A DNA stretch of 25,784 nt from a virus (IMGVR_UViG_3300027743_000555:1-25784), one strand, 5' to 3'. Shown: positions 13,492 through 20,554, counted from the first letter of the stretch. Numbers and translations: made by a program. The notes: generated by a model not told the origin, from the letters alone.

Positions 13492-14405
13492 CTCCTCCTC
13501 CTCTTTCCATAGGCAGCCTGGTAGATGTAACCGGCCCGGATTGTAATGGCGATACGTCTGCCATGAATTGCCGTATTAAGGTCACGCAAAAGTGGGAATC
13601 CCGCAACTGGTATTCTGCGCGTGGCTACCAATGGTATCCTGCCAGCAGCCTGCGATTGGTGGAAGAGCTGAAGATAGGCGATTGGGTGGAGGTGGTTGGT
13701 CCAACTCGGACCGGTGGAAATCATGATATTGGAGGTCTATTCAGAATATCAGCCAAAACACTTTCTGGAGAATATGAGGGAGCAAACGATTGGTCTGGAA
13801 AAAACTTCGGCTGGTATCCAACCAAGAACCTGCGAAAGCTCACACCGGAAGAGGTCAAGCGGCATACTAGTGAGAATATTAGAGACATTACGGCGACCTT
13901 AAAGCTAGATACTTCGGAATTTGGGGAAGCGATGAAGAAAGTAGAATCTTATGAGAGTCCTGCAACAAAGGAATTGCGTCGTCGCATTCATGATTTGGAG
14001 ATGTCCCTAAACGGGTTCACCAACGGTCCCGGGCCCGAATACGTGCCCGGAATTTCGTATGTAAAGCATCCTGTCAGGGATAGGTTAGATGCCATTGAAT
14101 CCCGTCTCGACAACATCGGCTCCTCTCACGCCGAACTCATGACAGATGTCGAAGCATTGGCTGAAAGGGCAGGCGCTATGCAAAAAAGCATCGATATCTT
14201 GGAAGGCATCCAGCGAGGTGAGGAGCCGGAAGTATGCGAAGGCAAGCGCACATGTGATGAGGAAGATTGCCGACCATTTCCCTACAAGATCAACGTTTCG
14301 ATTTGGGTCGGAGAGGAGGCGCACACGAACGAATCGACGTGCCCCAACGAGTTGATAGATTGGTGCGAAAAGGTGCTAAATGCAATGCGAAACGGCGGTG
14401 CATAG
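13488..14405 (+). CDS. Two SH3-like repeats plus coiled-coil protein (305 aa)
   Basis: Two tandem repeats (about 8-58 and 62-117) share the pattern IGxxVxVxGP...G, then a strand ending in WYP and LR. A helical coiled-coil region follows (about 150-245, e.g. DRLDAIESRLDNIGSSHAEL), then a Cys-containing tail (CEGKRTCDEEDC) and a terminal helix. The DNA- or protein-binding role is unknown. AAGGAGGTG before the ATG is among the strongest ribosome sites in the window and the start is coupled to the Bet stop, so it may assist annealing. Repeat layout resembles the N-terminus of the gene at 12163. Confidence 0.72.
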   Translation: MTPPPLSIGSLVDVTGPDCNGDTSAMNCRIKVTQKWESRNWYSARGYQWYPASSLRLVEELKIGDWVEVVGPTRTGGNHDIGGLFRISAKTLSGEYEGANDWSGKNFGWYPTKNLRKLTPEEVKRHTSENIRDITATLKLDTSEFGEAMKKVESYESPATKELRRRIHDLEMSLNGFTNGPGPEYVPGISYVKHPVRDRLDAIESRLDNIGSSHAELMTDVEALAERAGAMQKSIDILEGIQRGEEPEVCEGKRTCDEEDCRPFPYKINVSIWVGEEAHTNESTCPNELIDWCEKVLNAMRNGGA

Positions 14406-14439
14406 CGGTGCTGGATAGCATGAGGGAGGGATAAAGGAC

Positions 14440-14874
14440 ATGTCTACATACGATTACGCAAAATCCGAGCTAGAAAGGGCGAAATATTTCGACGGCGATA
14501 TGAACCAAGCAATGGCCGAAGATATCTTACAGCTAATCAAAGTGTTCGGAGAGCAAGGACACTCTGGATTTTCTGCACCGTTCTGCATCAAGTTATTTAC
14601 TCGACTGGCATCGCATAAGCCAATGAGTCCATTGACCGGGGAAGACGATGAGTGGGCGGAAGTTGGTGATGGTGTTTGGCAAAACAAACGATATTCTGCT
14701 GTATTCAAGGACAAAGACCATGCGTATAACGTCGAAGGCAAGATCTTCATAGACCCAGACGGAACCACATGGACGAACCCGGATAGCAGAACTGGTGTGG
14801 TGTTCCCATATACGGTATGCGATCCGGTGGTCGTCAATCGTGATGAAGCCGGTAATGTGATCGAGGCGGTCTAA
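14440..14874 (+). CDS. Conserved-type phage protein, unknown function (144 aa)
   Basis: An N-terminal helical part is followed by MSPLTGEDDEW, VWQNKRYSAVFKDKDHAYNV and a DGTTWTNPDSRTGVVFPY segment. From memory, this Thr-Gly-Glu-Asp...Gln-Asn-Lys-Arg pattern is common in uncharacterised proteins of many tailed phages of bacteria, so exchange between bacterial and archaeal viruses is possible. AAAGGA precedes the ATG. Function unknown. Confidence 0.72.
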   Translation: MSTYDYAKSELERAKYFDGDMNQAMAEDILQLIKVFGEQGHSGFSAPFCIKLFTRLASHKPMSPLTGEDDEWAEVGDGVWQNKRYSAVFKDKDHAYNVEGKIFIDPDGTTWTNPDSRTGVVFPYTVCDPVVVNRDEAGNVIEAV

Positions 14875-14875
14875 A

Positions 14876-15019
14876 ATGACTGCCCCGAAGATCGAACCCC
14901 GGAATTACAGCCCCGTCCGCCGCAAACAGAAGCGACAGCAGGAACCTAACAAGCAGTATAGGCCATCTGATTACGATGGTGCCGAGGGCAGCGAACCTAT
15001 AGAGGTGACAGAAGAATGA
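14876..15019 (+). CDS. Small disordered, basic-to-acidic protein (47 aa)
   Basis: The ATG lies one base after the previous TAA, with GAGGCGG upstream. The N-terminal half is basic (RRKQKRQQE) and the C-terminal half acidic; no fold is expected. Its stop overlaps the next start as ATGA, supporting it as a real gene. Confidence 0.55.
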   Translation: MTAPKIEPRNYSPVRRKQKRQQEPNKQYRPSDYDGAEGSEPIEVTEE

Positions 15020-15168
15020 TAACAGTGGTGCAATTGGCCAACGAACTGCTAGATCAAGCATACGAACTGGAAGATGCGGCCAGCCGTGATGATTTGGGAG
15101 ATATGGGCATGGCGTTAGACCATATTTCGGAACTTGTGGAAAAGTTGCTCTCGATGGTGGAACAATGA
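15016..15168 (+). CDS. Small acidic helical protein (50 aa)
   Basis: The 50-residue product is one or two amphipathic helices (LANELLDQAYELED, MALDHISELVEKLLSMVEQ) without motifs. It overlaps both neighbours as ATGA. A small regulator or subunit is possible but not shown. Confidence 0.6.
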   Translation: MITVVQLANELLDQAYELEDAASRDDLGDMGMALDHISELVEKLLSMVEQ

Positions 15169-15380
15169 CCGATGTCAGATGCATTCTCCGTGATGCTATC
15201 AAAGCCGCGGGTGGCAATGCTCTCTGCAATCCAGACCAGGAATGGGGGTGCGATCTAGACGACCAGGCACCCGGTGATTGCTTGAATCTGGATGAATGCC
15301 ACATAGGAAAGTGCATGAAACCGGAGCCTGACTCTCATGAGATGTTTGCTTATGGGCCGGAATATTATCAGGTGATCTAA
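15165..15380 (+). CDS. Cys-rich small protein (71 aa)
   Basis: Six cysteines occur within 50 residues (RCIL, LCNPDQEWGCDLDD, DCLNLDECHIGKC), suggesting zinc or disulphide structure. The start overlaps the previous stop as ATGA and the end overlaps the next gene as TAATG. No family is recognised. The next gene has a similar Cys layout, so they may be relatives. Confidence 0.65.
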   Translation: MTDVRCILRDAIKAAGGNALCNPDQEWGCDLDDQAPGDCLNLDECHIGKCMKPEPDSHEMFAYGPEYYQVI

Positions 15381-15538
15381 TGCCACTGATATCATGTATG
15401 TGGATGAGGCTATCCACAGAGGCGGCCCTTCTCGGAAAGGCTGCCATCTTTTGCACTTATGACGATTGCAGAGGAAGCGGGCTTTGTTTGGAGATGTGGA
15501 AGGCGGATGGTTGTCCGTGTAAGGATGAGATCATATGA
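15380..15538 (+). CDS. Cys-rich small protein (52 aa)
   Basis: AGGTGAT precedes the ATG, which overlaps the previous stop as TAATG. The product has six Cys (SCMW, FCTYDDC, LCLEM, GCPC). Its spacing resembles the preceding Cys-rich protein in the order CxxDxC...GxCL. The stop overlaps the ERCC4-type gene start as ATATGA, so it is translationally coupled. Confidence 0.6.
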   Translation: MPLISCMWMRLSTEAALLGKAAIFCTYDDCRGSGLCLEMWKADGCPCKDEII

Positions 15539-16350
15539 ACAAAATTCAAATTTTTATGGCACCGGGCGAACGCGACAGGGAGCAATCTATGCGATCTGTC
15601 CTTTCACACGACACGCGATTTGAGCCGCTGCAAATCGATCCGTCCATTCCAGTAGACTTGCAATTTAAGTCAGTTGAGCATATCGGGCATGATCTACTAG
15701 GAGAGGAGTATTGCGAGAAGATCCTACACATCGAGCTAAAAGAGCCCCAGGACTTCGTACAATCGGTTTTGAATGGGCATCTATACGACCAGACCTTATC
15801 TATCAGGGAATCTGGCTATAATGGATGTACGGTCATTCTAGGCACCTTAGATGAGATCTATGCAGCCATCGATGAGTCGAATGAGAAAAGGATAATTGAT
15901 CAGCCAGGCGGAAAGAAAAAGTTCAAATTCTTAAACCAGGACGATAGATCTAATGCGAATGCATCAACTTGGCTAAGGCTCAAATCCTTCAAGAAAAGAT
16001 CCACATTGAACGGGGTTCCTATCTTCTGGAAGGGGGATGATTCTGGTTTTTTCGATGGAGAGGACCAATGGAAGGATATCTTGGAGCTTGCAGTAGATTA
16101 CCTGACAGACGGTTCAATGTTTGGGTTTGCTATTCGGCCAGCAGAAGGAGAACGGGAAATTACAGCGGCTTCTTTTCTGGTGCCCGGCTGCGGTCCATCT
16201 GTAATGTCCACCGTCCTGAAAGAATATCGCTTGGCCCTGGTCCCAAAAGGTCTCTATGCAAAGCAACCCATTGAGATGAAGGGCATAGGAGAAAAGCGGG
16301 CAAAGGATATAGACAAGCTTATAGTAATGTACTATGGAGCGAACCAATGA
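15535..16350 (+). CDS. ERCC4/XPF-type nuclease with helix-hairpin-helix
   Basis: Residues 45-110 match the ERCC4 nuclease core: IGHDLL, HIELKEPQDFVQSVLNGHLYDQ and CTVILGTLDEIYAAI. The family motif ERKxxxD appears as ELKEPQD (67-73), keeping Glu, Lys and Asp but replacing Arg by Leu. Near the C-terminus IEMKGIGEKRAKDI (246-259) is a helix-hairpin-helix. XPF/Hef relatives cut flaps, forks and other branched DNA; in a virus this would resolve replication or recombination intermediates, or trim ends for Bet. The middle (115-240) is not assigned. GGATGAG precedes the ATG. Confidence 0.8.
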   Translation: MNKIQIFMAPGERDREQSMRSVLSHDTRFEPLQIDPSIPVDLQFKSVEHIGHDLLGEEYCEKILHIELKEPQDFVQSVLNGHLYDQTLSIRESGYNGCTVILGTLDEIYAAIDESNEKRIIDQPGGKKKFKFLNQDDRSNANASTWLRLKSFKKRSTLNGVPIFWKGDDSGFFDGEDQWKDILELAVDYLTDGSMFGFAIRPAEGEREITAASFLVPGCGPSVMSTVLKEYRLALVPKGLYAKQPIEMKGIGEKRAKDIDKLIVMYYGANQ

Positions 16351-16625
16351 CTGCCTACAATGCCAGCGACGCGACCGGCAGGACGTTTCGAATCGATCTT
16401 ACAACTGTCGCAGCTTCTACAGATACGACGGTCGCTGACGTTGAATATTCAATGGAAAAACTATGCGGGATAACGCAAAGAATTGATTTCAGGAGCGTCG
16501 TGTCTGGATTGGAATCGCTCAATTTCACAATCGAGGAGCAAAAGCGAAAGCAAAAAGCCATAGATCGCATAGCCTGGAAAGCGGAGGATAAGCAGCGATA
16601 TCAGAAAGGGGGGCACTGGAAATGA
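16347..16625 (+). CDS. Unknown small protein (92 aa)
   Basis: The start overlaps the nuclease stop as ATGA. The product has a Thr/Ala/Asp-rich first half and a basic C-terminal helix (EEQKRKQKAIDRIAWKAEDK). No known motif; function unknown. Confidence 0.65.
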   Translation: MTAYNASDATGRTFRIDLTTVAASTDTTVADVEYSMEKLCGITQRIDFRSVVSGLESLNFTIEEQKRKQKAIDRIAWKAEDKQRYQKGGHWK

Positions 16626-16711
16626 TATTTTATGAAGAAAGAGTTATACTATTTGCAATATGGTCCATTATCACATTCGGTCTGGGGTTTGTTTTGGGGA
16701 GATCCATTTGA
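16622..16711 (+). CDS. Single-pass membrane peptide (29 aa)
   Basis: After MIFYEER the peptide is one hydrophobic helix (VILFAIWSIITFGLGFVLG) ending in a short basic tail. It overlaps the previous gene as ATGA and has a G-rich ribosome site (GGGGGG). It probably inserts in the cell membrane. The following gene is a soluble coiled coil, but a lysis role is only a guess. Confidence 0.55.
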   Translation: MIFYEERVILFAIWSIITFGLGFVLGRSI

Positions 16712-16821
16712 AAAAATCTGAAATGCAAGCCACAATCGACCTGCTAATCCAGGAAAACCAGCAACTCAAAGAGCAACTAATCAAATACAAGCGATCCGAA
16801 TGCATAGGAGACGACCGATGA
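16708..16821 (+). CDS. Small coiled-coil protein with TTG start (37 aa)
   Basis: The TTG at 16708 overlaps the previous stop (TTGA), with GGGGAG six bases upstream. The product is a coiled-coil helix (MQATIDLLIQENQQLKEQLI) with a charged tail. The next ATG overlaps its stop. An internal ATG six codons in is an alternative start. Confidence 0.5.
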   Translation: MKKSEMQATIDLLIQENQQLKEQLIKYKRSECIGDDR

Positions 16822-16955
16822 TTAGATTTCATCGCAATTGGCCGCCACACCATGTAGCCTTTCCTATCCACCCCAGGGTTTGGCGATCTACCAGGGACGC
16901 GGGCAAGAGTACATGTGAGAAGTTGAAGGAGGAGCATGATAGAACCAACCGCTAG
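16818..16955 (+). CDS. Small basic protein (45 aa)
   Basis: AGGAGA is about seven bases before this ATG. The product is rich in His, Pro, Arg and Trp (RFHRNWPPHHVAFPIHPRVW). It overlaps the next gene by 20 bases, more than usual in this operon, so it is a weaker call. No family is recognised. Confidence 0.45.
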   Translation: MIRFHRNWPPHHVAFPIHPRVWRSTRDAGKSTCEKLKEEHDRTNR

Positions 16956-17226
16956 ACTTTTGCATTCAATCGAGAAAGACGGCCAAACACCGGAGCTGCG
17001 AACTCTGATATTACAAAAGGAAATCGCGCAGGTTGGGTATCGATTGGTCCGATCACATCGAACACCACAAGACGCGGCTGCTTACATGGCTGATATAGGC
17101 CTGGAAATAGGACACGCGATGGTACAGCTCGAAATGCTTGCATTGGACCTTGGCCTTGTTCCTGAGGATTGCAAACGCACGGGGCTACAAACCACATACG
17201 AGAGATTCAAGGAGTTTTGGCCATGA
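16936..17226 (+). CDS. Helical protein, possibly MazG-like (96 aa)
   Basis: AAGGAGG lies just before the ATG. The product is all helical, with LILQKEIAQVGYRLVRSHR and YMADIGLEIGHAMVQLEMLALDLG, a pattern similar in spacing to four-helix MazG-type pyrophosphatases but without a clear ExxE pair, so activity is doubtful. The stop overlaps the next start as ATGA. Confidence 0.65.
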   Translation: MIEPTARLLHSIEKDGQTPELRTLILQKEIAQVGYRLVRSHRTPQDAAAYMADIGLEIGHAMVQLEMLALDLGLVPEDCKRTGLQTTYERFKEFWP

Positions 17227-17405
17227 TCGGCACACAAATCCTATGCATCCTGCGAACCTTCGGCCCGCTGCCATCCAGCGAGTTCGTGAACCACCTAGGA
17301 ATGAAAAAGTCGACCGTGATAAACGACCTATGCCGAATGAAAAAATATCGAGAGGTTAGATGCATCCCTGGCTACCAAAAACGCAACCTATGGGAGGCGG
17401 TATGA
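17223..17405 (+). CDS. Winged-helix DNA-binding protein (60 aa)
   Basis: The product is a single winged helix: ILCILRTFGPLPSSEFVNHLG, then MKKSTVINDLCRMKKY as recognition helix, and a wing (VRCIPGYQKRNLWEAV). ATG 17223 is preferred over a longer frame because AAGGAG is nine bases upstream and it overlaps the previous stop. Likely a viral transcription regulator, placed shortly before the late genes. Confidence 0.68.
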   Translation: MIGTQILCILRTFGPLPSSEFVNHLGMKKSTVINDLCRMKKYREVRCIPGYQKRNLWEAV

Positions 17406-17590
17406 TGTACAAAGTCAAAGCCAGGGGCCGCAAGCCTGGCGAAGGCAATCTGAATGTCCCGCGCGCGGCATACGCTGGAATAGTGCTGCTATCGGAAATT
17501 TTTGATTGGACCAACTACGACATAGGCCGCTTATGGGGCATCGGGCCTGGTAGTGTGAGGACTATTATCAGGAGATGGAAAGCGGAATAA
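17402..17590 (+). CDS. Helix-turn-helix protein (62 aa)
   Basis: The C-terminal half has a helix-turn-helix (NYDIGRLWGIGPGSVRTIIRRW); the first part is basic (KVKARGRKPGEGN). GGGAGG lies before the start, which overlaps the previous stop as ATGA; a second ATG follows immediately. It could act with the preceding winged-helix protein to switch on late genes, which is inference. Confidence 0.65.
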   Translation: MMYKVKARGRKPGEGNLNVPRAAYAGIVLLSEIFDWTNYDIGRLWGIGPGSVRTIIRRWKAE

Positions 17591-17602
17591 GAGGTGCGTA
17601 GG

Positions 17603-17941
17603 TTGCCAGAAATGATACCGCAAGCGGCCCGGTTGGGCTCACGGCCCGCCAGGAACACTGGAGAGAACCCGTTCGGCCAACGCGCTGATGGCAATTTCGA
17701 AGAAATAATCGATAAACGCGGGGTCCTGATCGACGTAAAATACGACAAGATTGCTTGTCGGGCATGCGGAAAAATCGGATACATCCACAATGCCGAAAAT
17801 GGATTGAAAGTGTGCATGGCATGTTCCGTGATTCAAAACGATGGCGTTCCGGAAGGGAGGCGAGAACTTAGTAAGACCAAAAAGAAAAAAATGCTTCGCG
17901 ATTTTACAATGTCGTTAGGAAACGGAGATGATAAACTTTAA
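17603..17941 (+). CDS. Zinc-ribbon protein (about 112 aa)
   Basis: CRACG and CMACS are two CxxC pairs 18 residues apart, flanking IGYIHNAENGLKV, a ribbon like those of transcription factors and small RNA-polymerase subunits. The tail is basic (SKTKKKKMLRDF). The TTG at 17603 fits a GAGGTG site six bases upstream; GTG 17594 (three more residues) or ATG 17612 are alternatives. It is the last gene before a hairpin and may act in late transcription. Confidence 0.65.
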   Translation: MPEMIPQAARLGSRPARNTGENPFGQRADGNFEEIIDKRGVLIDVKYDKIACRACGKIGYIHNAENGLKVCMACSVIQNDGVPEGRRELSKTKKKKMLRDFTMSLGNGDDKL

Positions 17942-17972
17942 ATAGTATTGAGTGCATAGAGGTGCATGAATA

Positions 17973-17989
17973 CTCTGGCAGCTCCAGAG
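17973..17989 (+). terminator. Hairpin after the recombination operon
   Basis: CTCTGG and CCAGAG form a perfect 6-bp stem with loop CAGCT, followed by the T-rich AATTGTTTATGCTTTATC. It is a terminator or processing hairpin; the T-rich part may also be the promoter of the next gene. Confidence 0.45.
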
Positions 17990-18026
17990 AATTGTTTATG
18001 CTTTATCTACTTTTTGCGGTGTTTAT

Positions 18027-18176
18027 ATGTTCGAACCGCCTTCTGACAACTTCGAAAACTGCAAACCATCCTTACGCGATTTTTCCGAAGACGGGTGCGG
18101 TCCATGCAAACCACATGATGCGGCTACCAACCACAGGTCGTTTTTGAATCTGAATAAATTGCTCGGATTGTTATAA
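18027..18176 (+). CDS. Cys-rich microprotein (49 aa), possibly leaderless
   Basis: The frame has ATG 18027, 49 residues and a TAA; the product has three Cys (ENCKPS, GCGPCKP) in an acidic context. A TTTATG box (17995-18000) and CTTTATC (18001-18007) are about 25-30 bases upstream, suitable for a leaderless transcript; GCGGTG is a weak ribosome site. It is not coupled to a neighbour, so the evidence is moderate. Confidence 0.5.
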   Translation: MFEPPSDNFENCKPSLRDFSEDGCGPCKPHDAATNHRSFLNLNKLLGLL

Positions 18177-18531
18177 TAAGTAGCGAAAAGGATAAATAGG
18201 TAGGATGCATAGGTAGTGTGTCCTATCACATGCCGCCCGGTCGGGCCTCAACGTTTGGTCGCAGAGAGACCCGACTTCGGCCAAGTCTTTTCCCGCTCGG
18301 CTCCGAAGCGGTATATTCGGGCATTTCCTAGTTACCATGCAGCATGCTCTCTGCATGTGACATGTCTGAGCACCTCATACACTCCCTGCCTTGGCCCGCG
18401 GCGGAATTAATAGCGGGCCTATATTCTTGTTACGGCTACGCGGTGACCTTTGAGCAACCTAAGAAACCTGATCCATTCCAAGAGACTGAGTGAGACGGTC
18501 TCATATTTCCTATTATGCGGTGTTACCTCCC
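18177..18531. other. Hairpin-rich region before the terminase genes
   Basis: No gene is supported in 355 bases. Perfect inverted repeats are GACTT/AAGTC with a five-base loop and a following TTTT (18273-18290), CCGCT/AGCGG (18293-18311), CATGCAG/CTGCATG (18336-18357), GGCCCGC/GCGGGCC (18393-18419) and the 13-base palindrome at 18491. It could be a structured RNA, a late leader, or the DNA-packaging site bound by the small terminase, whose gene follows directly. Confidence 0.5.
18491..18509. promoter_or_regulatory. TGAGACGGTCTCA palindrome and TATA-like box before the small terminase
   Basis: TGAGAC and GTCTCA flank a single central G (18491-18503), and an extra GAGAC copy lies at 18482-18486. 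CATATTT (18503-18509) overlaps its end and is about 26 bases before ATG 18532, as for a leaderless promoter. A regulator on the palindrome would block the TATA box. Confidence 0.45.
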
Positions 18532-19071
18532 ATGCCCACCCGAACCGCCCGAACCGAATACTGCAAAACCTGCAAGTACCTCCGGGCGCACCCCAAATGC
18601 GGCCTGAGCACCATGATTTTAGAGGGAACCTCATATGCAGATGTGGCTAAGAGGTTCCGGTCCAAGGACGGCAAGTGGCGAGCGGGCAACTACCTGACCA
18701 TCAAGAAGCATTGGGAAGCGCAACACATGGTGAGCAGGCAACTTTTGGCGGCGAAGGATATTAAGGATAGGAAGAAGGGGCTCGACTTGATGGAATGCGC
18801 GAGAGAGATCTATAATGATTGCAAGGATAATGCTACAAAATCGAAGGGAAAGGCAGAATCGTCTCGCGATTTCAGAGACGCCTCTGGCTGTTGGGACCCG
18901 GCCACAAAGGCATTAGGACTTCTGAAGGTGGAAGAAAAGCCACAATTGAGTCAAACAACCACCATAAACAACTTTTCCAAATTGACGGATGAAGAGCTAA
19001 AAACCTATGAACTACTTGGTCGGAAGCTGGAAGGAAGCGAGGAAGGAGAGAGCGAGAAGACATCTACTTGA
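18532..19071 (+). CDS. Probable small terminase subunit
   Basis: The 179-residue protein is placed directly before the large terminase, overlapping it. It starts with a Cys cluster (YCKTCKYLRAHPKCG), then a helix-turn-helix-like segment (EGTSYADVAKRF), a basic central part and a C-terminal helical tail (LTDEELKTYELLGRKL) that may bind the large subunit. Small terminases recognise viral DNA and start packaging. ATG 18532 is chosen by its position after a TATA-like box; no good ribosome site exists. Identity rests mainly on position. Confidence 0.7.
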   Translation: MPTRTARTEYCKTCKYLRAHPKCGLSTMILEGTSYADVAKRFRSKDGKWRAGNYLTIKKHWEAQHMVSRQLLAAKDIKDRKKGLDLMECAREIYNDCKDNATKSKGKAESSRDFRDASGCWDPATKALGLLKVEEKPQLSQTTTINNFSKLTDEELKTYELLGRKLEGSEEGESEKTST

Positions 19072-20539
19072 TTTTATTCTTTACACCAAGCCAGATTATC
19101 AAGTCAACTGGCACCACAAAGTAATCTGCGATTACTATGAGCGTTGGGCCTTCGGTGACATCGACCGCCTGATGCTTTTTATGCCGCCTCAGAACGGCAA
19201 GACTGAGATAGTCAGTCGGAGAGGCCCGGCATGGGTGTTGGGCAAGAATCCTGATGCCAAATTCGTTTCATGTTCTTATGCTGCCGATTATGCTTCTGGC
19301 ATTAACCGCGACGTTCAACGTATAATCGATTCGCCAGAATACAAAGAAATCTTTCCTGGAACAAAACTCAACGAGAAAAACATAAGAACATCAGCACATG
19401 GCAATTATGTCCGAAATAATGATTTATTTGAGATAGTCGGGCACCAGGGCCGGTACTTCTGCGCAGGCAGGGGTGGCGGCATTTCCGGCAACCCAATGAG
19501 TCACGGAAATATAGATGACATCTTAAAAGGACGCCAAGAGGCAGATTCTCCTGCCATTATGAAGGAGTTCAGGGGATGGTTTAGCGGTGAGTTCTTTGCC
19601 AGACAGGGGAAACAGGCAAAGATCCTCATCACCGCCACCAGGTGGACAGAAGACGACGCACCCGGTTATCTGCTCAAGCTGGCCGAGGAAGATCCAGACG
19701 CACCACAATGGACCGTGGTATCTTTTCCAGCCATCGCGGTTGAGCCAATCGCTCCATATGATCCTAGGAAACCGGGCGATGCTCTATGGCCTGAAAGATA
19801 TCCGCTATCGCACCTAAGGCAGGTGCGCGCGCTGTCTGAGTTTGATTGGGCGGCACTCTACCAACAGAATCCTCATAATTCGCAGTTTGCTATTTTCAAT
19901 ACTGAGAAGATATCTAAGGTCAATCCGGGCGAATGGCAGGAGAAAATCAATGAAGGCAAAATTAAAACCTATGGTAGTCTCGATCTCTCCAAGGGCGGGA
20001 ATGACTTCGCCGCCCTGGTTACAATCGCCATCCTGCCAGATGGGCGATGGCTCGTTTGGGAATGCGATTTATCGGTTGATGTGCAAAGCAAAAGCATAAC
20101 CAAGTTGATTGAAGCACAATCTCAGTATAATTATCAATCTGTCTGGATAGAAGCCAATTCGCTAGAAATAGCAAAATCTGCATGGGACAAAGGACAAAGA
20201 AGCAATTTCGAAATATTGCTCAGGCAGGAACAGCAAAAGGCGGGCGTGGCCGTTCCTTATATCCTGGTATGGCATACTAAGCCCAAAGTAGATAGGATCA
20301 GATCGCTAGAGGGGCATTTTGGTAATGGGCAACTTTGCTTTAGGGAAGATTGGGCCAAGGTCTATCGAGAGCTGATTAATCAGTTTAGGATCTTTCCAGA
20401 CAAGAACGCTCATGATGATGGACCTGACAGCATAGAGTGCCTTGTGGCTGGATTGCAAACACATCAAGCCGAACCTTCCCAATGGATACCACCAGAAAAA
20501 GCAATCGGTGGATCTGAATGCTACCAAGGCATATATTGA
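19007..20539 (+). CDS. Terminase large subunit (packaging ATPase and nuclease)
   Basis: The 510-residue protein has Walker A-like MPPQNGKTE (59-67), GGGISGNPMSHGNIDDILKG (156-175) around the IDD acids, the coupling motif TATRW (209-213), and an RNase H-fold nuclease beginning GSLDLSKGGNDF with Asp326, continuing VWIEANS and ending with DDGPDSIECL. These are diagnostic of TerL, which pumps DNA into the prohead and cuts it. The ATG overlaps the small terminase gene by 65 bases; other starts in the overlap lack good sites, so the exact start is moderately certain. Confidence 0.95.
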   Translation: MNYLVGSWKEARKERARRHLLDFILYTKPDYQVNWHHKVICDYYERWAFGDIDRLMLFMPPQNGKTEIVSRRGPAWVLGKNPDAKFVSCSYAADYASGINRDVQRIIDSPEYKEIFPGTKLNEKNIRTSAHGNYVRNNDLFEIVGHQGRYFCAGRGGGISGNPMSHGNIDDILKGRQEADSPAIMKEFRGWFSGEFFARQGKQAKILITATRWTEDDAPGYLLKLAEEDPDAPQWTVVSFPAIAVEPIAPYDPRKPGDALWPERYPLSHLRQVRALSEFDWAALYQQNPHNSQFAIFNTEKISKVNPGEWQEKINEGKIKTYGSLDLSKGGNDFAALVTIAILPDGRWLVWECDLSVDVQSKSITKLIEAQSQYNYQSVWIEANSLEIAKSAWDKGQRSNFEILLRQEQQKAGVAVPYILVWHTKPKVDRIRSLEGHFGNGQLCFREDWAKVYRELINQFRIFPDKNAHDDGPDSIECLVAGLQTHQAEPSQWIPPEKAIGGSECYQGIY

Positions 20540-20554
20540 TTTTGGAGTTATTAC

